Of a stretch of 64,000 bases of DNA, positions 1 to 7,972 are shown piece by piece. The stretch is taken from positions 1 to 64,000 of the forward strand of contig CAMCWC010000014.1 of NCBI GenBank assembly GCA_945882415.1, read 5' to 3'. A program made the position numbers and the translations under genes. Within the stretch, counting starts at the first letter, position 1, and each line of letters starts with the position of its first letter. Under the pieces are notes generated by a model that was not told the DNA's origin, ran no database searches, and was given only the letters and a program-made list of their open reading frames with translations. This DNA is from Chthonomonas calidirosea (GTDB lineage Bacteria; Armatimonadota; Fimbriimonadia; Fimbriimonadales; Fimbriimonadaceae).

Positions 1-1
1 T

Positions 2-472
2 CCGAACTTGGAAGAAATGGCAGAGCTTTACGAGTGCGGCGTGCTGTTCTCTTATTCAATCCATGAGAGAAGAATGCCTGTTTTCGTTCCGTGTTACCTG
101 CTCGACTTCTTCCTTCCGAACCTATTCTGGTCTCAAACGTTTGGGCCTACTTACGTTGCGCTGTTTGGTAAAGAACGGTTGCTCAGCTGTCCGGCCTACA
201 GCGTTTTGGAATGGCCAAACGGCAGCATCTCAATTCAATTGACGGCAGAAATGTCAGATACGCAGAACTCCTTACCAGAGTTTCGTGAGGCTAGAGCGAA
301 TGCGAAAGCGCACCTTGGCGACGACATAAATTTCTCCGAAGAGAAGGGGCGCTTTGGAAAGTACCTTACGCCGGATTTTGGACTGTCTCCACGACCACCA
401 CATCTACAACAGCTTAGGCCTTTGCTTGACCTTCAAGGTGTCTTAAAAGGGCAATATAACGTATTCTATTAA
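2..472 (+). CDS. Unknown protein, 5' end cut by the window edge
   Basis: The reading frame is open from the first complete codon, so the true start probably lies outside the window; a TTG at 8 is the first possible internal start. About 155 residues are visible. The centre carries a pattern of FGP.YV..FGKERLL followed by a short LEWPNG turn and a IQLT strand, and the C-terminus is basic and polar. There is no signal peptide or membrane segment. The pattern vaguely recalls immunity-type proteins of polymorphic toxin systems, but I cannot name a family. A good intrinsic terminator follows at 497-538, which supports a real gene ending here. Confidence 0.55.
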   Translation, partial: PNLEEMAELYECGVLFSYSIHERRMPVFVPCYLLDFFLPNLFWSQTFGPTYVALFGKERLLSCPAYSVLEWPNGSISIQLTAEMSDTQNSLPEFREARANAKAHLGDDINFSEEKGRFGKYLTPDFGLSPRPPHLQQLRPLLDLQGVLKGQYNVFY

Positions 473-496
473 GTTTAATCCTGAGCAGCTAGCAAG

Positions 497-538
497 TTTA
501 CGATTGCGCGTCCTGATTCGCAACCGCGTAAATTTTTT
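497..538 (+). terminator. Rho-independent terminator after the first gene
   Basis: TTTACG (497-502) pairs with CGTAAA (527-532), and after a small internal loop TTGCG (504-508) pairs with CGCAA (519-523). Six T residues follow directly at 533-538. The position 25 bases after the stop of the upstream gene fits an intrinsic terminator for rightward transcription, and the leftward priA unit ends just beyond it. Confidence 0.7.
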
Positions 539-621
539 CAATCAGCCTGATGTTTTGACGTTTTCTCCTTACGGTAAATCATCAGATCTAGATTGACCTA
601 AACTATCCATCGAACTGTATC

Positions 622-3048
622 CTAACTCAAACTCACCGGATCCACGTCAATCACCACGCTCACCCCGCGCACCGAGACCGACTCCACCGCCGATTGAACC
701 TCGGCCAGATCAGCAACAGCCGGAAGCTTCAGTAGCAAGTGCCGCCGCCAGCGGTTGTTTAGGCGCTCCAGTGGACAATCGGCGGGGCCCAAAACCGTCA
801 ATCCACTAGGCAATGCATCTCGAACCAGCCCCGACGCCTTGCCTACCGCCTCCCGATCTGGTCCGGTGACCAAGATATTCACTAGCCGCAAAAACGGTGG
901 ATAACCCACGCCTTGCCGCTCCAGAATCGCCTCTTCAAAGAACCCAACGTAGTCGTGCCCCTGAGCGTGAACCACCGCTGGATGCTCGGGGTTGAACGTC
1001 TGCACAAACACCCGCCCCGGCAGCGAACCCCGCCCCGCTCGGCCGGCGACCTGGCTGAGCAGTTGGAAAGTCCGCTCCCCGCTCCGAAAGTCCGGCACGC
1101 TGAGCGAGATATCCGCCGCTACCACGCCGACCACGGTCACGTTCGGAAAGTCGAGCCCTTTGGCAACCATCTGCGTGCCCACCAAAATGTCCATGTCCTG
1201 AGCACGAAAAGCTGACAAAACCTCCTCTAACGCACCTTTGCGAGACGCGATGTCGCGGTCGAGCCGGCCGATCCGCGCGGCGGGGAACAGCTCGCGCAGC
1301 CCTTCTTCCACCTTCTCTGTCCCTAGCCCAAACGGGTTTAGCCGCGTGCTCGTGCACTTGGGGCATTCCGACGGCACCACGACGGAATGTCCGCACTGGT
1401 GGCATCGCAGCTTCCGCTCGCCCCGGTGATAGCTCAGAGCCACGCTGCACTGCGGGCAAGCGGTGCGATATCCGCAATCGCGGCACATCAAAAACGGCGC
1501 ATACGCCCGCCGGTTCAAGAACAAGATCGCCTGCTCACCCCGGGCCAAGGCGTCCGAAATAGCCGTGGCCAACTCCGGCACCAGAAGGGCTGGCTTGCCG
1601 TTTCGGTACCCCTGCGTCAGGTCGCAAATCTCCACCGTCGGCATCTGCGCGCTAGCCGCCCGCGAGGGCAGCGAAATCAAGGTCACCCCGCCCTTCTCGG
1701 CTTCGTAAAAGGTCTCCAAACTCGGTGTCGCCGAACCCAAAACGATCGGACACCCGTGCAGCCGCGCCAATTCTCTCGCCACCGTTCGGGCGTGGTAGCG
1801 CGGAGATTGCTCCTGCTTGTAGGCCGATTCGTGCTCCTCGTCCATCACGATCAGTCCGAGGTTTGGTAGCGGCGCAAAGATCGCCGACCGCGGCCCAAGC
1901 ACCACGCTCGCCTCCCCGTTCGCAATCCGCAACCAAGTTCGCAATCGCTCGAGTTGTGTAAGTTCGGAATGCAAAACTGCAACTCCTCGCCCAAATCGCG
2001 ACCGCATTTGCGAGATCGCCTGCGTTGCCAGGGCAATCTCGGGCACGAGGTAAAGCACCTGTCGCCCCATGGCCAGCGCCTGCGCCGCCGCCCGCAGATA
2101 GACCTCCGTCTTCCCGCTCCCCGTGACGCCAAAGAGCAAAAACGCCGTGCTCTCCCGGTCAGAAATCGCGGATGAAATCGCATCGACCGCCAGTTGCTGT
2201 TCAGGATTCGGGGTCGGCGGAACCGAGAGCTTCACCTCGTCCGTGGTCACCCATTCCAGCAGCCCCTCCTGCGCCAGCGCGCGCACCGTGGTCTCCGTCA
2301 CCCCCGCCAACGCGCGGACTTCCAGCGGAGAAAGCGGCGGCCCACCCGCGGCCTGAAGCCGCATAAGGGTCAGCGCCTGCGCCGGCTTCCGCTTCCCCTC
2401 ACTCCGCAAAAACGCCTCAATCGCCGCCTCGTCACTGGTCAGCCGTACCAGCTTCTCCTTCTGCCTCCGCTCCAAAAACGGGGCCAGCCGCTGCACAAAG
2501 TTCACTTGCCCACTGGCGCGCAAAGCCTTAAAAGCGCGCTGGATTCCTTCTGGCAAGGCACCTACCTCCGCCTCCGAAAGCTCGCCTCCCGCCTCCTGCA
2601 AGGTCCGCAAAACCTCTTGCTGAACCACCGAAAGCTTCTCGCCCGCCGGAGCCCCCAAGCTCCAAGCCCCCTCCAGCCGCTCCCGCACCCCCGGCGGAAC
2701 GCAAACGCTCAGTGCCACGGGCAGCGAACAAAGATAAGTTTCGGCAACAAACTTAGCGAGATCAAGCAACACCCCGGGAATCCGAATCCCGTTGACGACT
2801 TCTATAATCGACTTAAGCTCATCAAACCGAAACCCAAGCTCGTCTGCCGTCGCCTCGTACCGCCGAACAACAAACCCCAGCGCCTGCCGCTTCCCAATCG
2901 GCACCAAAACCGCATCGCCCAGCGCCGCATCCCCGTTATCGGCATAAGTCCAAAGCGCCCGCCGCCCCGCTGACTTCGGATCCAGGGCGACATCCAAAAC
3001 CGCCCGTGTCGATTCTCCGTGATCACGCCCGCCCAGTTGTGTACTCAA
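622..3048 (-). CDS. priA: Primosomal protein N' (replication restart helicase PriA)
   Basis: PriA recognises stalled forks and loads the replicative helicase; it is a 3'-5' superfamily 2 DNA helicase. Visible parts are an N-terminal DNA-binding region, Walker A (GVTGSGKTE), the Walker B box DEEH followed by the aromatic-rich loop, and a cysteine cluster of four CxxC pairs (CRDCG, CPQC, CHQCG, CPKC) that binds two zinc ions, then the C-terminal helicase motifs (QVAGRAGRG). I place the start at TTG 3048 because it overlaps the stop of the upstream gene as TTGA and has a GGTGG-like ribosome site. This gives about 808 residues, close to Bacillus PriA; an ATG at 3111 would bury the start inside the neighbour. 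Confidence 0.93.
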   Translation of the reverse strand: MSTQLGGRDHGESTRAVLDVALDPKSAGRRALWTYADNGDAALGDAVLVPIGKRQALGFVVRRYEATADELGFRFDELKSIIEVVNGIRIPGVLLDLAKFVAETYLCSLPVALSVCVPPGVRERLEGAWSLGAPAGEKLSVVQQEVLRTLQEAGGELSEAEVGALPEGIQRAFKALRASGQVNFVQRLAPFLERRQKEKLVRLTSDEAAIEAFLRSEGKRKPAQALTLMRLQAAGGPPLSPLEVRALAGVTETTVRALAQEGLLEWVTTDEVKLSVPPTPNPEQQLAVDAISSAISDRESTAFLLFGVTGSGKTEVYLRAAAQALAMGRQVLYLVPEIALATQAISQMRSRFGRGVAVLHSELTQLERLRTWLRIANGEASVVLGPRSAIFAPLPNLGLIVMDEEHESAYKQEQSPRYHARTVARELARLHGCPIVLGSATPSLETFYEAEKGGVTLISLPSRAASAQMPTVEICDLTQGYRNGKPALLVPELATAISDALARGEQAILFLNRRAYAPFLMCRDCGYRTACPQCSVALSYHRGERKLRCHQCGHSVVVPSECPKCTSTRLNPFGLGTEKVEEGLRELFPAARIGRLDRDIASRKGALEEVLSAFRAQDMDILVGTQMVAKGLDFPNVTVVGVVAADISLSVPDFRSGERTFQLLSQVAGRAGRGSLPGRVFVQTFNPEHPAVVHAQGHDYVGFFEEAILERQGVGYPPFLRLVNILVTGPDREAVGKASGLVRDALPSGLTVLGPADCPLERLNNRWRRHLLLKLPAVADLAEVQSAVESVSVRGVSVVIDVDPVSLS

Positions 3049-3584
3049 GCGCCACCCAGGCGATCGAGGAATATCGCGTACCGGTCTAAGCATCCCTCGC
3101 GACGACACCAATCGCGAATCAGATCCAAATTGACCAAGTTGTTTTTTGCAACTGCTACTGCCTGTGCTAGGGCGCTGTAGTCCGGTGCCCGAGAAAACAG
3201 AAACCAGGCCAGCCGATCTCGGGTGCTATCCGTGGCGCTCAGGATGTTAAGGACTTGGCCGTTGTCTTCCAGAGTTGCCCAAGAAGTAACTAATTCATCG
3301 CCGATGGCTAGGGGCCCTTTTGGGAACTCAAGAGTAAATCGCGTTTCTGGGTGAATATAGGTACCCGATTCTCTTCGAAAGCCGAGCTTAGTGAGTGGCT
3401 CATCGGTAACTCCTAAGGCCCCCCAGTAATCTAGAATGAAGTCCAAATCGCGCGATTGGACCGCATCGGGTGCATAGATGGTCGCTGCACCGCCTCCCGA
3501 AAGTACAGCGGTGATGCCGTGATCCGAAAGCGCGGTGCCAACTATAAAGGCAACCTGTCGAAGCGTCGATGAGCCAGTGATCAA
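3045..3584 (-). CDS. Nucleotidyltransferase-like protein of a two-gene module
   Basis: A 179-residue protein with an apparent polymerase-beta-type nucleotidyltransferase core: SGGGAATIY (about 29-37) followed by the acidic pair in SRDLDF (D47, D49), and an alpha-helical C-terminal half that starts near a DSTRDRLAW segment. This arrangement resembles the AbiEii/MNT-like and DUF6036-like nucleotidyltransferases often found in toxin-antitoxin or defence pairs. It starts at TTG 3584, which overlaps the stop of the winged-helix gene (TTGA), and ends in another TTGA overlap with priA, so the three genes look translationally coupled. The toxin-like role is inferred from the gene pairing; substrate unknown. 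Confidence 0.65.
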   Translation of the reverse strand: MITGSSTLRQVAFIVGTALSDHGITAVLSGGGAATIYAPDAVQSRDLDFILDYWGALGVTDEPLTKLGFRRESGTYIHPETRFTLEFPKGPLAIGDELVTSWATLEDNGQVLNILSATDSTRDRLAWFLFSRAPDYSALAQAVAVAKNNLVNLDLIRDWCRREGCLDRYAIFLDRLGGA

Positions 3585-3922
3585 AGCGCCTTCCCGCTCC
3601 GGCGAGGACGCCTTCGCAACGTCGCTAACCGTTCCTGAAATGCAGCATCGTTCGACCCAATCCTGGAAAGCAAACTCTCAAGCTCCGCCTTCGCTACAAA
3701 TCTAGGATTCAAGACCACCCGTCGCGCGTTCCCGACCTCCGTCCCAACGACAACACCCGCTTGCTCAAGGCTGTCGATGGCGTCCTTGATCCGGCTGGGA
3801 CTGCGCTGGAGCACCCTCGCGATCTCGGCAGCGTGCGTTTCGCCCAGCATGTGAATCGCGAGTAAGGTGTTGGTTCTGGTCGCGGTGCCGAACAGGCCCA
3901 CGTTACCAAAGAGAGAATCCAC
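3581..3922 (-). CDS. Winged helix-turn-helix regulator paired with the nucleotidyltransferase
   Basis: About 113 residues if translation starts at GTG 3922. It contains a MarR/ArsR-like winged helix: a helix ending in LLAIHMLGE, THAAEIARVL and a recognition helix SPSRIKDAIDSL, then a wing with VGNARRVVLNP. The open frame extends to 4033, but that would run across the inverted repeat and into the ribE start; GTG 3922 lies six bases after a perfect TATAAT (3934-3929), so a leaderless start there is the best reading. It is followed without a gap by the nucleotidyltransferase gene, which matches a sensor/antitoxin-first layout. Autoregulation through the repeat at 3937-3968 is inferred. Confidence 0.65.
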   Translation of the reverse strand: MDSLFGNVGLFGTATRTNTLLAIHMLGETHAAEIARVLQRSPSRIKDAIDSLEQAGVVVGTEVGNARRVVLNPRFVAKAELESLLSRIGSNDAAFQERLATLRRRPRRSGKAL

Positions 3923-3928
3923 GCACAC

Positions 3929-3968
3929 ATTATAGACCGCTTTTCGCTTTATATCGACCGAAAAGCGG
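3929..3968 (-). promoter_or_regulatory. Promoter and inverted-repeat operator of the winged-helix/nucleotidyltransferase unit
   Basis: On the minus strand a perfect TATAAT occupies 3934-3929. Directly upstream is a perfect 10-bp inverted repeat, CCGCTTTTCG at 3937-3946 and CGAAAAGCGG at 3959-3968, with a 12-base AT-rich spacer. The repeat lies between the -10 box and the -35 region (TCGATA about 17 bases upstream), the classic position for a repressor site. The adjacent winged-helix protein is the obvious candidate ligand. Confidence 0.6.
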
Positions 3969-4014
3969 AATGACCCACGAGCCGATCGACCTTTCCTGAA
4001 AACGGTTGCAAGCC

Positions 4015-4020
4015 CATAAT
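4015..4020 (+). promoter_or_regulatory. -10 box of ribE, possibly giving a leaderless transcript
   Basis: CATAAT ends five bases before the GTG start codon of ribE. With a normal distance from the -10 box to the first transcribed base, transcription would begin at or next to the start codon. No ribosome-binding site is visible, which agrees with a leaderless message. A -35 match is weak. Confidence 0.4.
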
Positions 4021-4025
4021 AAACC

Positions 4026-4616
4026 GTGTTCACCGGACTCGTTCAGGGCGTAGGGACCGTCGCGGCGCGCGACGAGAGTCACCTCGAAATCGCCTTCCCG
4101 CCCAACCTCTGGGACGACGCTCTCAGTCTCGGCGAAAGCGTCGCGATCAACGGAGCTTGCCTTACCGTCACCCACTTCACCGAGAGCCAAATGAGCTTCG
4201 ACGTGAGCCAAGAGACCTGGAATCGAACCTCCCTTGGCCAGCTCAAACCGGACTCAACCGTAAACCTCGAGCGCGCCATGCGCGCGACCGATCGGTTCGG
4301 TGGCCACATCGTTCAGGGCCACGTGGACGGCGTCGGAAAAGTCCTCACGACAACCGACAGCGGCGAGTTCACGGTAATCCGATTCGAAATCCCCGCCGAA
4401 GGAACCCCGTTCCTCATCGACAAAGGGTCCATCACCATCGACGGCGTGTCCCTCACCGTCGTCCAGCCGACCGGCACCGAGTTCGACGTCTGGGTCATTC
4501 CGCACACCCTCGCGAACACCAATCTCAATAGCCGCAAGCCCAGCGATGAAGTGAATCTCGAATACGACGTGATCGCAAAATACGTCCAGCGACTCGTCAA
4601 GCCGTTTATCGCGTAG
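4026..4616 (+). CDS. ribE: Riboflavin synthase, alpha subunit
   Basis: The enzyme converts two molecules of 6,7-dimethyl-8-ribityllumazine to riboflavin and a pyrimidine. The 196-residue protein starts with the diagnostic MFTGLVQG and is an internal duplication of two lumazine-binding beta-barrels: SVAINGACLTV in the first half and GSITIDGVSLTV in the second, each followed by a threonine-containing strand. The length is normal. It starts with GTG 4026 and shares a divergent control region with the leftward winged-helix gene. Its substrate-producing partner ribH is 6 kb away, so the riboflavin genes are not clustered. No FMN riboswitch is visible upstream. Confidence 0.95.
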   Translation: MFTGLVQGVGTVAARDESHLEIAFPPNLWDDALSLGESVAINGACLTVTHFTESQMSFDVSQETWNRTSLGQLKPDSTVNLERAMRATDRFGGHIVQGHVDGVGKVLTTTDSGEFTVIRFEIPAEGTPFLIDKGSITIDGVSLTVVQPTGTEFDVWVIPHTLANTNLNSRKPSDEVNLEYDVIAKYVQRLVKPFIA

Positions 4617-4624
4617 AAGGCACC

Positions 4625-5335
4625 ATGAACCCATCCACCGTCGCCCTCGTCACCGGCGCAAACAAAGGCATCGGCTTCGAAATCGCTCGTCAGCTCGGCG
4701 AGCAGAACATCGAAGTTCTCCTCGGCGCCCGTGATCCCGAGCGCGGAAACGCCGCCGCCCTGCAGCTTCGCAACGAAGGGCTCAACGTCGACTTCTTCCA
4801 CCTCGACCTCGAAGACCCCGCGACGATCCACAGCGCCGCCGAGCGAATTCAATCTGCATACGGCCGCCTAGACATCCTTGTCAACAACGCGGGCATCCTC
4901 AACGACCGTGGACTCCTCCCCAGCGAACTCACCGAAGCCGCTCTGCGGCAGAACTTCGAGATCAACTTCTTCGGACCTTGGTTGCTCACCAGCGCACTTC
5001 TTCCACTCCTGAAAGCAAGTGAGCATCCACGCATCGTCAATCAGTCCAGCATCCTCGCAAGCCTCACCTCCATCGGAAAGATGGACGGCTGGATCACCCC
5101 CGGCTACACCGCCGCCAAAACCGCGCTCAACGCTATGACCGTCCTTTTCGCGAAGGAACTTAAGCACGGCAAAGTCAATTCCGCGCACCCCGGCTACGTG
5201 GAAACCGACATGACCGGCCCCGACGCTCCGCTAACCCCCGCCCAAGGCGCCGCCACCGCCGTCTGGCTGGCAACCCTCGAAGCAGATGGCCCAACCGGCG
5301 GATTCTTCAACGAGAAAAAACCCCTTGCATGGTGA
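4625..5335 (+). CDS. Short-chain dehydrogenase/reductase
   Basis: A 236-residue classical SDR. The Rossmann cofactor motif TGANKGIGFEIA is at the N-terminus (about residues 10-21), NNAGIL follows near residue 88, and the active-site YTAAK tyrosine-lysine pair is near 159-163 with a preceding serine in NQSSILA. The fold and order match NADPH carbonyl reductase-like members, but the substrate cannot be read from the sequence. It begins eight bases after the ribE stop, so it is probably cotranscribed with ribE. The short C-terminus ends in NEKKPLAW. Confidence 0.85.
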   Translation: MNPSTVALVTGANKGIGFEIARQLGEQNIEVLLGARDPERGNAAALQLRNEGLNVDFFHLDLEDPATIHSAAERIQSAYGRLDILVNNAGILNDRGLLPSELTEAALRQNFEINFFGPWLLTSALLPLLKASEHPRIVNQSSILASLTSIGKMDGWITPGYTAAKTALNAMTVLFAKELKHGKVNSAHPGYVETDMTGPDAPLTPAQGAATAVWLATLEADGPTGGFFNEKKPLAW

Positions 5336-5360
5336 TGTGAAGCCAGCATAGACTGGCTAC

Positions 5361-5852
5361 ATGGCGGCACAAAGCTATCCAAACGCGATAAAGTTCGTTC
5401 TGCAGTGGGAAGGGGGTTACGTCAACGACCCCGACGATAAGGGTGGTGCCACCAATAAGGGAATCACGCAGAAAACCTACGATGCCTACCGAAAGAAGGT
5501 GAAAAAGCCGCTGCAACCGGTCAAGCAAATCGCCGATGCCGAAGTCCAGGCGATCTATAAGTCAGGTTACTGGGACACTATCGGCGGCGATGCCCAACCC
5601 GCACCGCTCGACCTCGTGCTTTTCGACGCCGCCGTTAACCACGGACCCGGCAAAGCCAAACAGTTCTTGGCAAAAGCGAAGACGACCATGGACGACGACG
5701 CAACAAACGACGGCATCGAACTTGCCCGCCGCGTCGTCGACCTCCGGGTCAACTTCTACTACACCATCGTAAAGAACAACCCGTCCCAGAAGAAATTCCT
5801 GAACGGGTGGCTCAATCGAATGCGCGCGCTCAAAAAAGCAATCGGCTACTGA
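5361..5852 (+). CDS. Glycoside hydrolase family 108 muramidase (endolysin-like)
   Basis: A 163-residue protein with the GH108 signature near the N-terminus: WEGGYVNDPDDKGGATNKGIT, where the glutamate after W is the catalytic acid in this family. A central YWDTIGGD segment and a helical region VLFDAAVNHGP follow. Such enzymes cleave the glycan strand of peptidoglycan and usually come from phage lysis cassettes or act in cell-wall remodelling. No holin, phage gene or signal peptide is visible next to it, so export is unexplained. It could be a domesticated phage lysozyme. Confidence 0.82.
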   Translation: MAAQSYPNAIKFVLQWEGGYVNDPDDKGGATNKGITQKTYDAYRKKVKKPLQPVKQIADAEVQAIYKSGYWDTIGGDAQPAPLDLVLFDAAVNHGPGKAKQFLAKAKTTMDDDATNDGIELARRVVDLRVNFYYTIVKNNPSQKKFLNGWLNRMRALKKAIGY

Positions 5853-5855
5853 CCG

Positions 5856-6680
5856 TTACTTCGATCGCGCCAAGTAGGCGTAGGCGTTGTGGTCGTGAAT
5901 CGATTCATGGTTCTCGACCTCAATCTCATAGCTCGAAATGAGGGCGTTGGCGTCAAAAGCCAGCGCCACTTCTCGAACCATGTCTTCCACAAACCGTGGG
6001 TTCAAGTAAGCCTGCTCGGTCACAAACTTCTCGTCTGGTCGCTTCAAAACCGGATACAACTGCGCCGAACCGGATGCCTCGATCAGGTCGATCACATCCT
6101 CGAGCCAAAGCATGCCGTTCGGCTTCACTCGCACCTTCACGTATCCGCGCTGGTTGTGTGCACCATAAGCGCTGATCTCTTTGCTACATGGGCAAAGCGT
6201 GGTCACGGGCACGGTCAGCTCAAGAATGAACTCATTCTTCGATCCGCCGGAAGCGATGAAAGCGCACTCGTAGCCCATCATGCCGACCTTTCCGGTGACC
6301 GGCGCGGCCTTTTCGCGGAAGAAAGTAAAGCCAACTTCGAGGTGAGAAGTCTCTGCGTTCAGCCGCTCACGCAGCTTGGCCAAAATGTCTGGAATCGTTT
6401 CCGAGCTGATGTCCTGGCTATATTCGCCCAGTACCTCTAGGAATCGGCTCATGTGCGTGCCCTTGTATTCCTTTGGCAGGTCAACGGTCAGCGTGAAAAC
6501 ACCGACCGTGCGTTGAAGCCCGTTGTCGCGCTCTCGCACGTGAATCGGGAACTTCACTTTCTTCACTCCCACTTTGTCAATAGGAATGTTTCGTTCGTCT
6601 TGAGAATTTTGAATGTCGACCATTGGAATTACGGCGGAGTTTTCTTCCGCCTGGGCGCTCGGTACTGTTCGCAGAGCCAT
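5856..6680 (-). CDS. folE2: GTP cyclohydrolase FolE2 (type IB)
   Basis: The enzyme makes 7,8-dihydroneopterin triphosphate from GTP, the first step to folate and queuosine-type products, and can use metals other than zinc. The family marks are the metal-binding LCPCSKEIS cysteine, the AHNQRGYVKV strand and the C-terminal NHESIHDHNA segment. The ORF is open to 6866, but that would overlap glcF; ATG 6680 gives about 274 residues, a normal length, and a second ATG at 6623 starting MVDIQNSQDER is also possible. It lies 71 bases after glcF on the same strand. Confidence 0.93.
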   Translation of the reverse strand: MALRTVPSAQAEENSAVIPMVDIQNSQDERNIPIDKVGVKKVKFPIHVRERDNGLQRTVGVFTLTVDLPKEYKGTHMSRFLEVLGEYSQDISSETIPDILAKLRERLNAETSHLEVGFTFFREKAAPVTGKVGMMGYECAFIASGGSKNEFILELTVPVTTLCPCSKEISAYGAHNQRGYVKVRVKPNGMLWLEDVIDLIEASGSAQLYPVLKRPDEKFVTEQAYLNPRFVEDMVREVALAFDANALISSYEIEVENHESIHDHNAYAYLARSK

Positions 6681-6751
6681 GCTAGGCAGTCCTACGCCTA
6701 AAGTATTGTTGGGGGTAGCAAAGACGGTTCTAGCCCTAATTTTGGACCCAG

Positions 6752-7972
6752 TTAATCTGATAGCGCATCCAGCCCAATAAACGACGCCTCCAGCATCTCG
6801 GCTAGGTGCAACACCACCGGCTTTCGGGCCGACTCGTAGCAACCCTGAGCAATCCAAGCGTGACAACCCGGATTGCCGAGAACCACAATTTCCGCCTCCG
6901 TGTCCTCAATGTGCCGCATCTTTCGGTCTAGCAACTGGCGGGCCAGCTTCGGCTGCGTCACGTTATAAATCCCCGCGCTGCCGCAACAGGTGTCCGCCTC
7001 GGCCAACGGAACTAGATCCAGCCCGGGCACCGCCGCGAGCAGCTTGCGTGGTGCTTCCCAAATCTTCTGTCCATGCGCTAAGTGACATGCATCGTGGTAC
7101 GTCGTGCGGTTGGTGAGTCCTGGTGAATCCATCAGCTTCTTCGCCAAACCCTCCGCCAAAAAGAACTCGCTCACGTCGCGGACCCGTTTGGCAAAGCTCA
7201 CACCCTCCGGGCCGAGCAGTTCGCCGTACTCCTTCATGGTCGATCCGCAGCCAGCGCTATTCACAATCACGGGCAAATCGTCGGGCATCGCCTGAATCAG
7301 GTCCCGTGCGCGTTCGCGGGCTTCGTCCAATCCGCCGTTGTGGGCATGCATCGCGCCGCAGCAGCCTGCCTTCACTTCCCGAACTTGGTAGCCCACTCGT
7401 CGCAGCAGCCTCCGGGTCGCCAAATGAACCCGTGGGAATAGCACCCGCATCGCGCAGCCTTCCAACAAATACACTTCACCCCTCACCGGCGGAACTTGCT
7501 TTGCCAACAGCGGCGCAACGTGCCAGTCGCTGGGAATTTGTGGCTTATCCACCTCTGCGTCCACTCCGCTCACAAATCGGCTGACAAAGTTTGGAATCCG
7601 ATGGCCCGGAAGAAAAGTAGACAGCTTGGCTTGCAGCCGCATCAGGCCCGGGTCGGTCGCCACCTTCAAGAGCGCCTGACGCGGTCGGTTAGGGCGTTGC
7701 CCTTCAATTGCGTCGCGCGCAAGTTCCAGGATGTTCCCGTACTCAACCCCGCTGGGACATGCCGTCTCGCAAGCGCGGCACCCGAGGCAACGGTCCAAGT
7801 GCGGCTTCACATCGTCCTGCCAGTTCAGCTTCCCGTCAAGCGCGCTTCTCACCAGATAGATTCGGCCCCGCGGAGATTCAAGTTCGCTCGCCGTTTCGGT
7901 AAACGTCGGACACGCCTCCAGGCAAAATCCGCAGCGAATGCATTGCGATGTCAGCGCGGATAGTTCTTTCAT
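6752..7972 (-). CDS. glcF: Glycolate oxidase iron-sulfur subunit GlcF
   Basis: This subunit passes electrons from the flavin subunits to the membrane quinone pool. Two [4Fe-4S] ferredoxin motifs sit at the N-terminus, CIRCGFCLEACP (about 11-22) and CLGCRACETACPSG (about 62-75). Two CCG domains follow, with GCCGAMHAHNGG in the first and CCGSAGIYN in the second. The length of 406 residues is typical. Its ATG overlaps the glcE stop by four bases (ATGA), so it is the third gene of the glcD-glcE-glcF operon. Confidence 0.93.
   Translation of the reverse strand: MKELSALTSQCIRCGFCLEACPTFTETASELESPRGRIYLVRSALDGKLNWQDDVKPHLDRCLGCRACETACPSGVEYGNILELARDAIEGQRPNRPRQALLKVATDPGLMRLQAKLSTFLPGHRIPNFVSRFVSGVDAEVDKPQIPSDWHVAPLLAKQVPPVRGEVYLLEGCAMRVLFPRVHLATRRLLRRVGYQVREVKAGCCGAMHAHNGGLDEARERARDLIQAMPDDLPVIVNSAGCGSTMKEYGELLGPEGVSFAKRVRDVSEFFLAEGLAKKLMDSPGLTNRTTYHDACHLAHGQKIWEAPRKLLAAVPGLDLVPLAEADTCCGSAGIYNVTQPKLARQLLDRKMRHIEDTEAEIVVLGNPGCHAWIAQGCYESARKPVVLHLAEMLEASFIGLDALSD

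Noticed and set aside
3969-4025. FMN riboswitch before ribE
   Set aside because: The 57 bases available are too short and lack the conserved RFN element sequences.
3923-4033. Longer start for the winged-helix gene (ATG 4033)
   Set aside because: It would place the coding region over the promoter, inverted repeat and ribE start; the extra residues are not protein-like.
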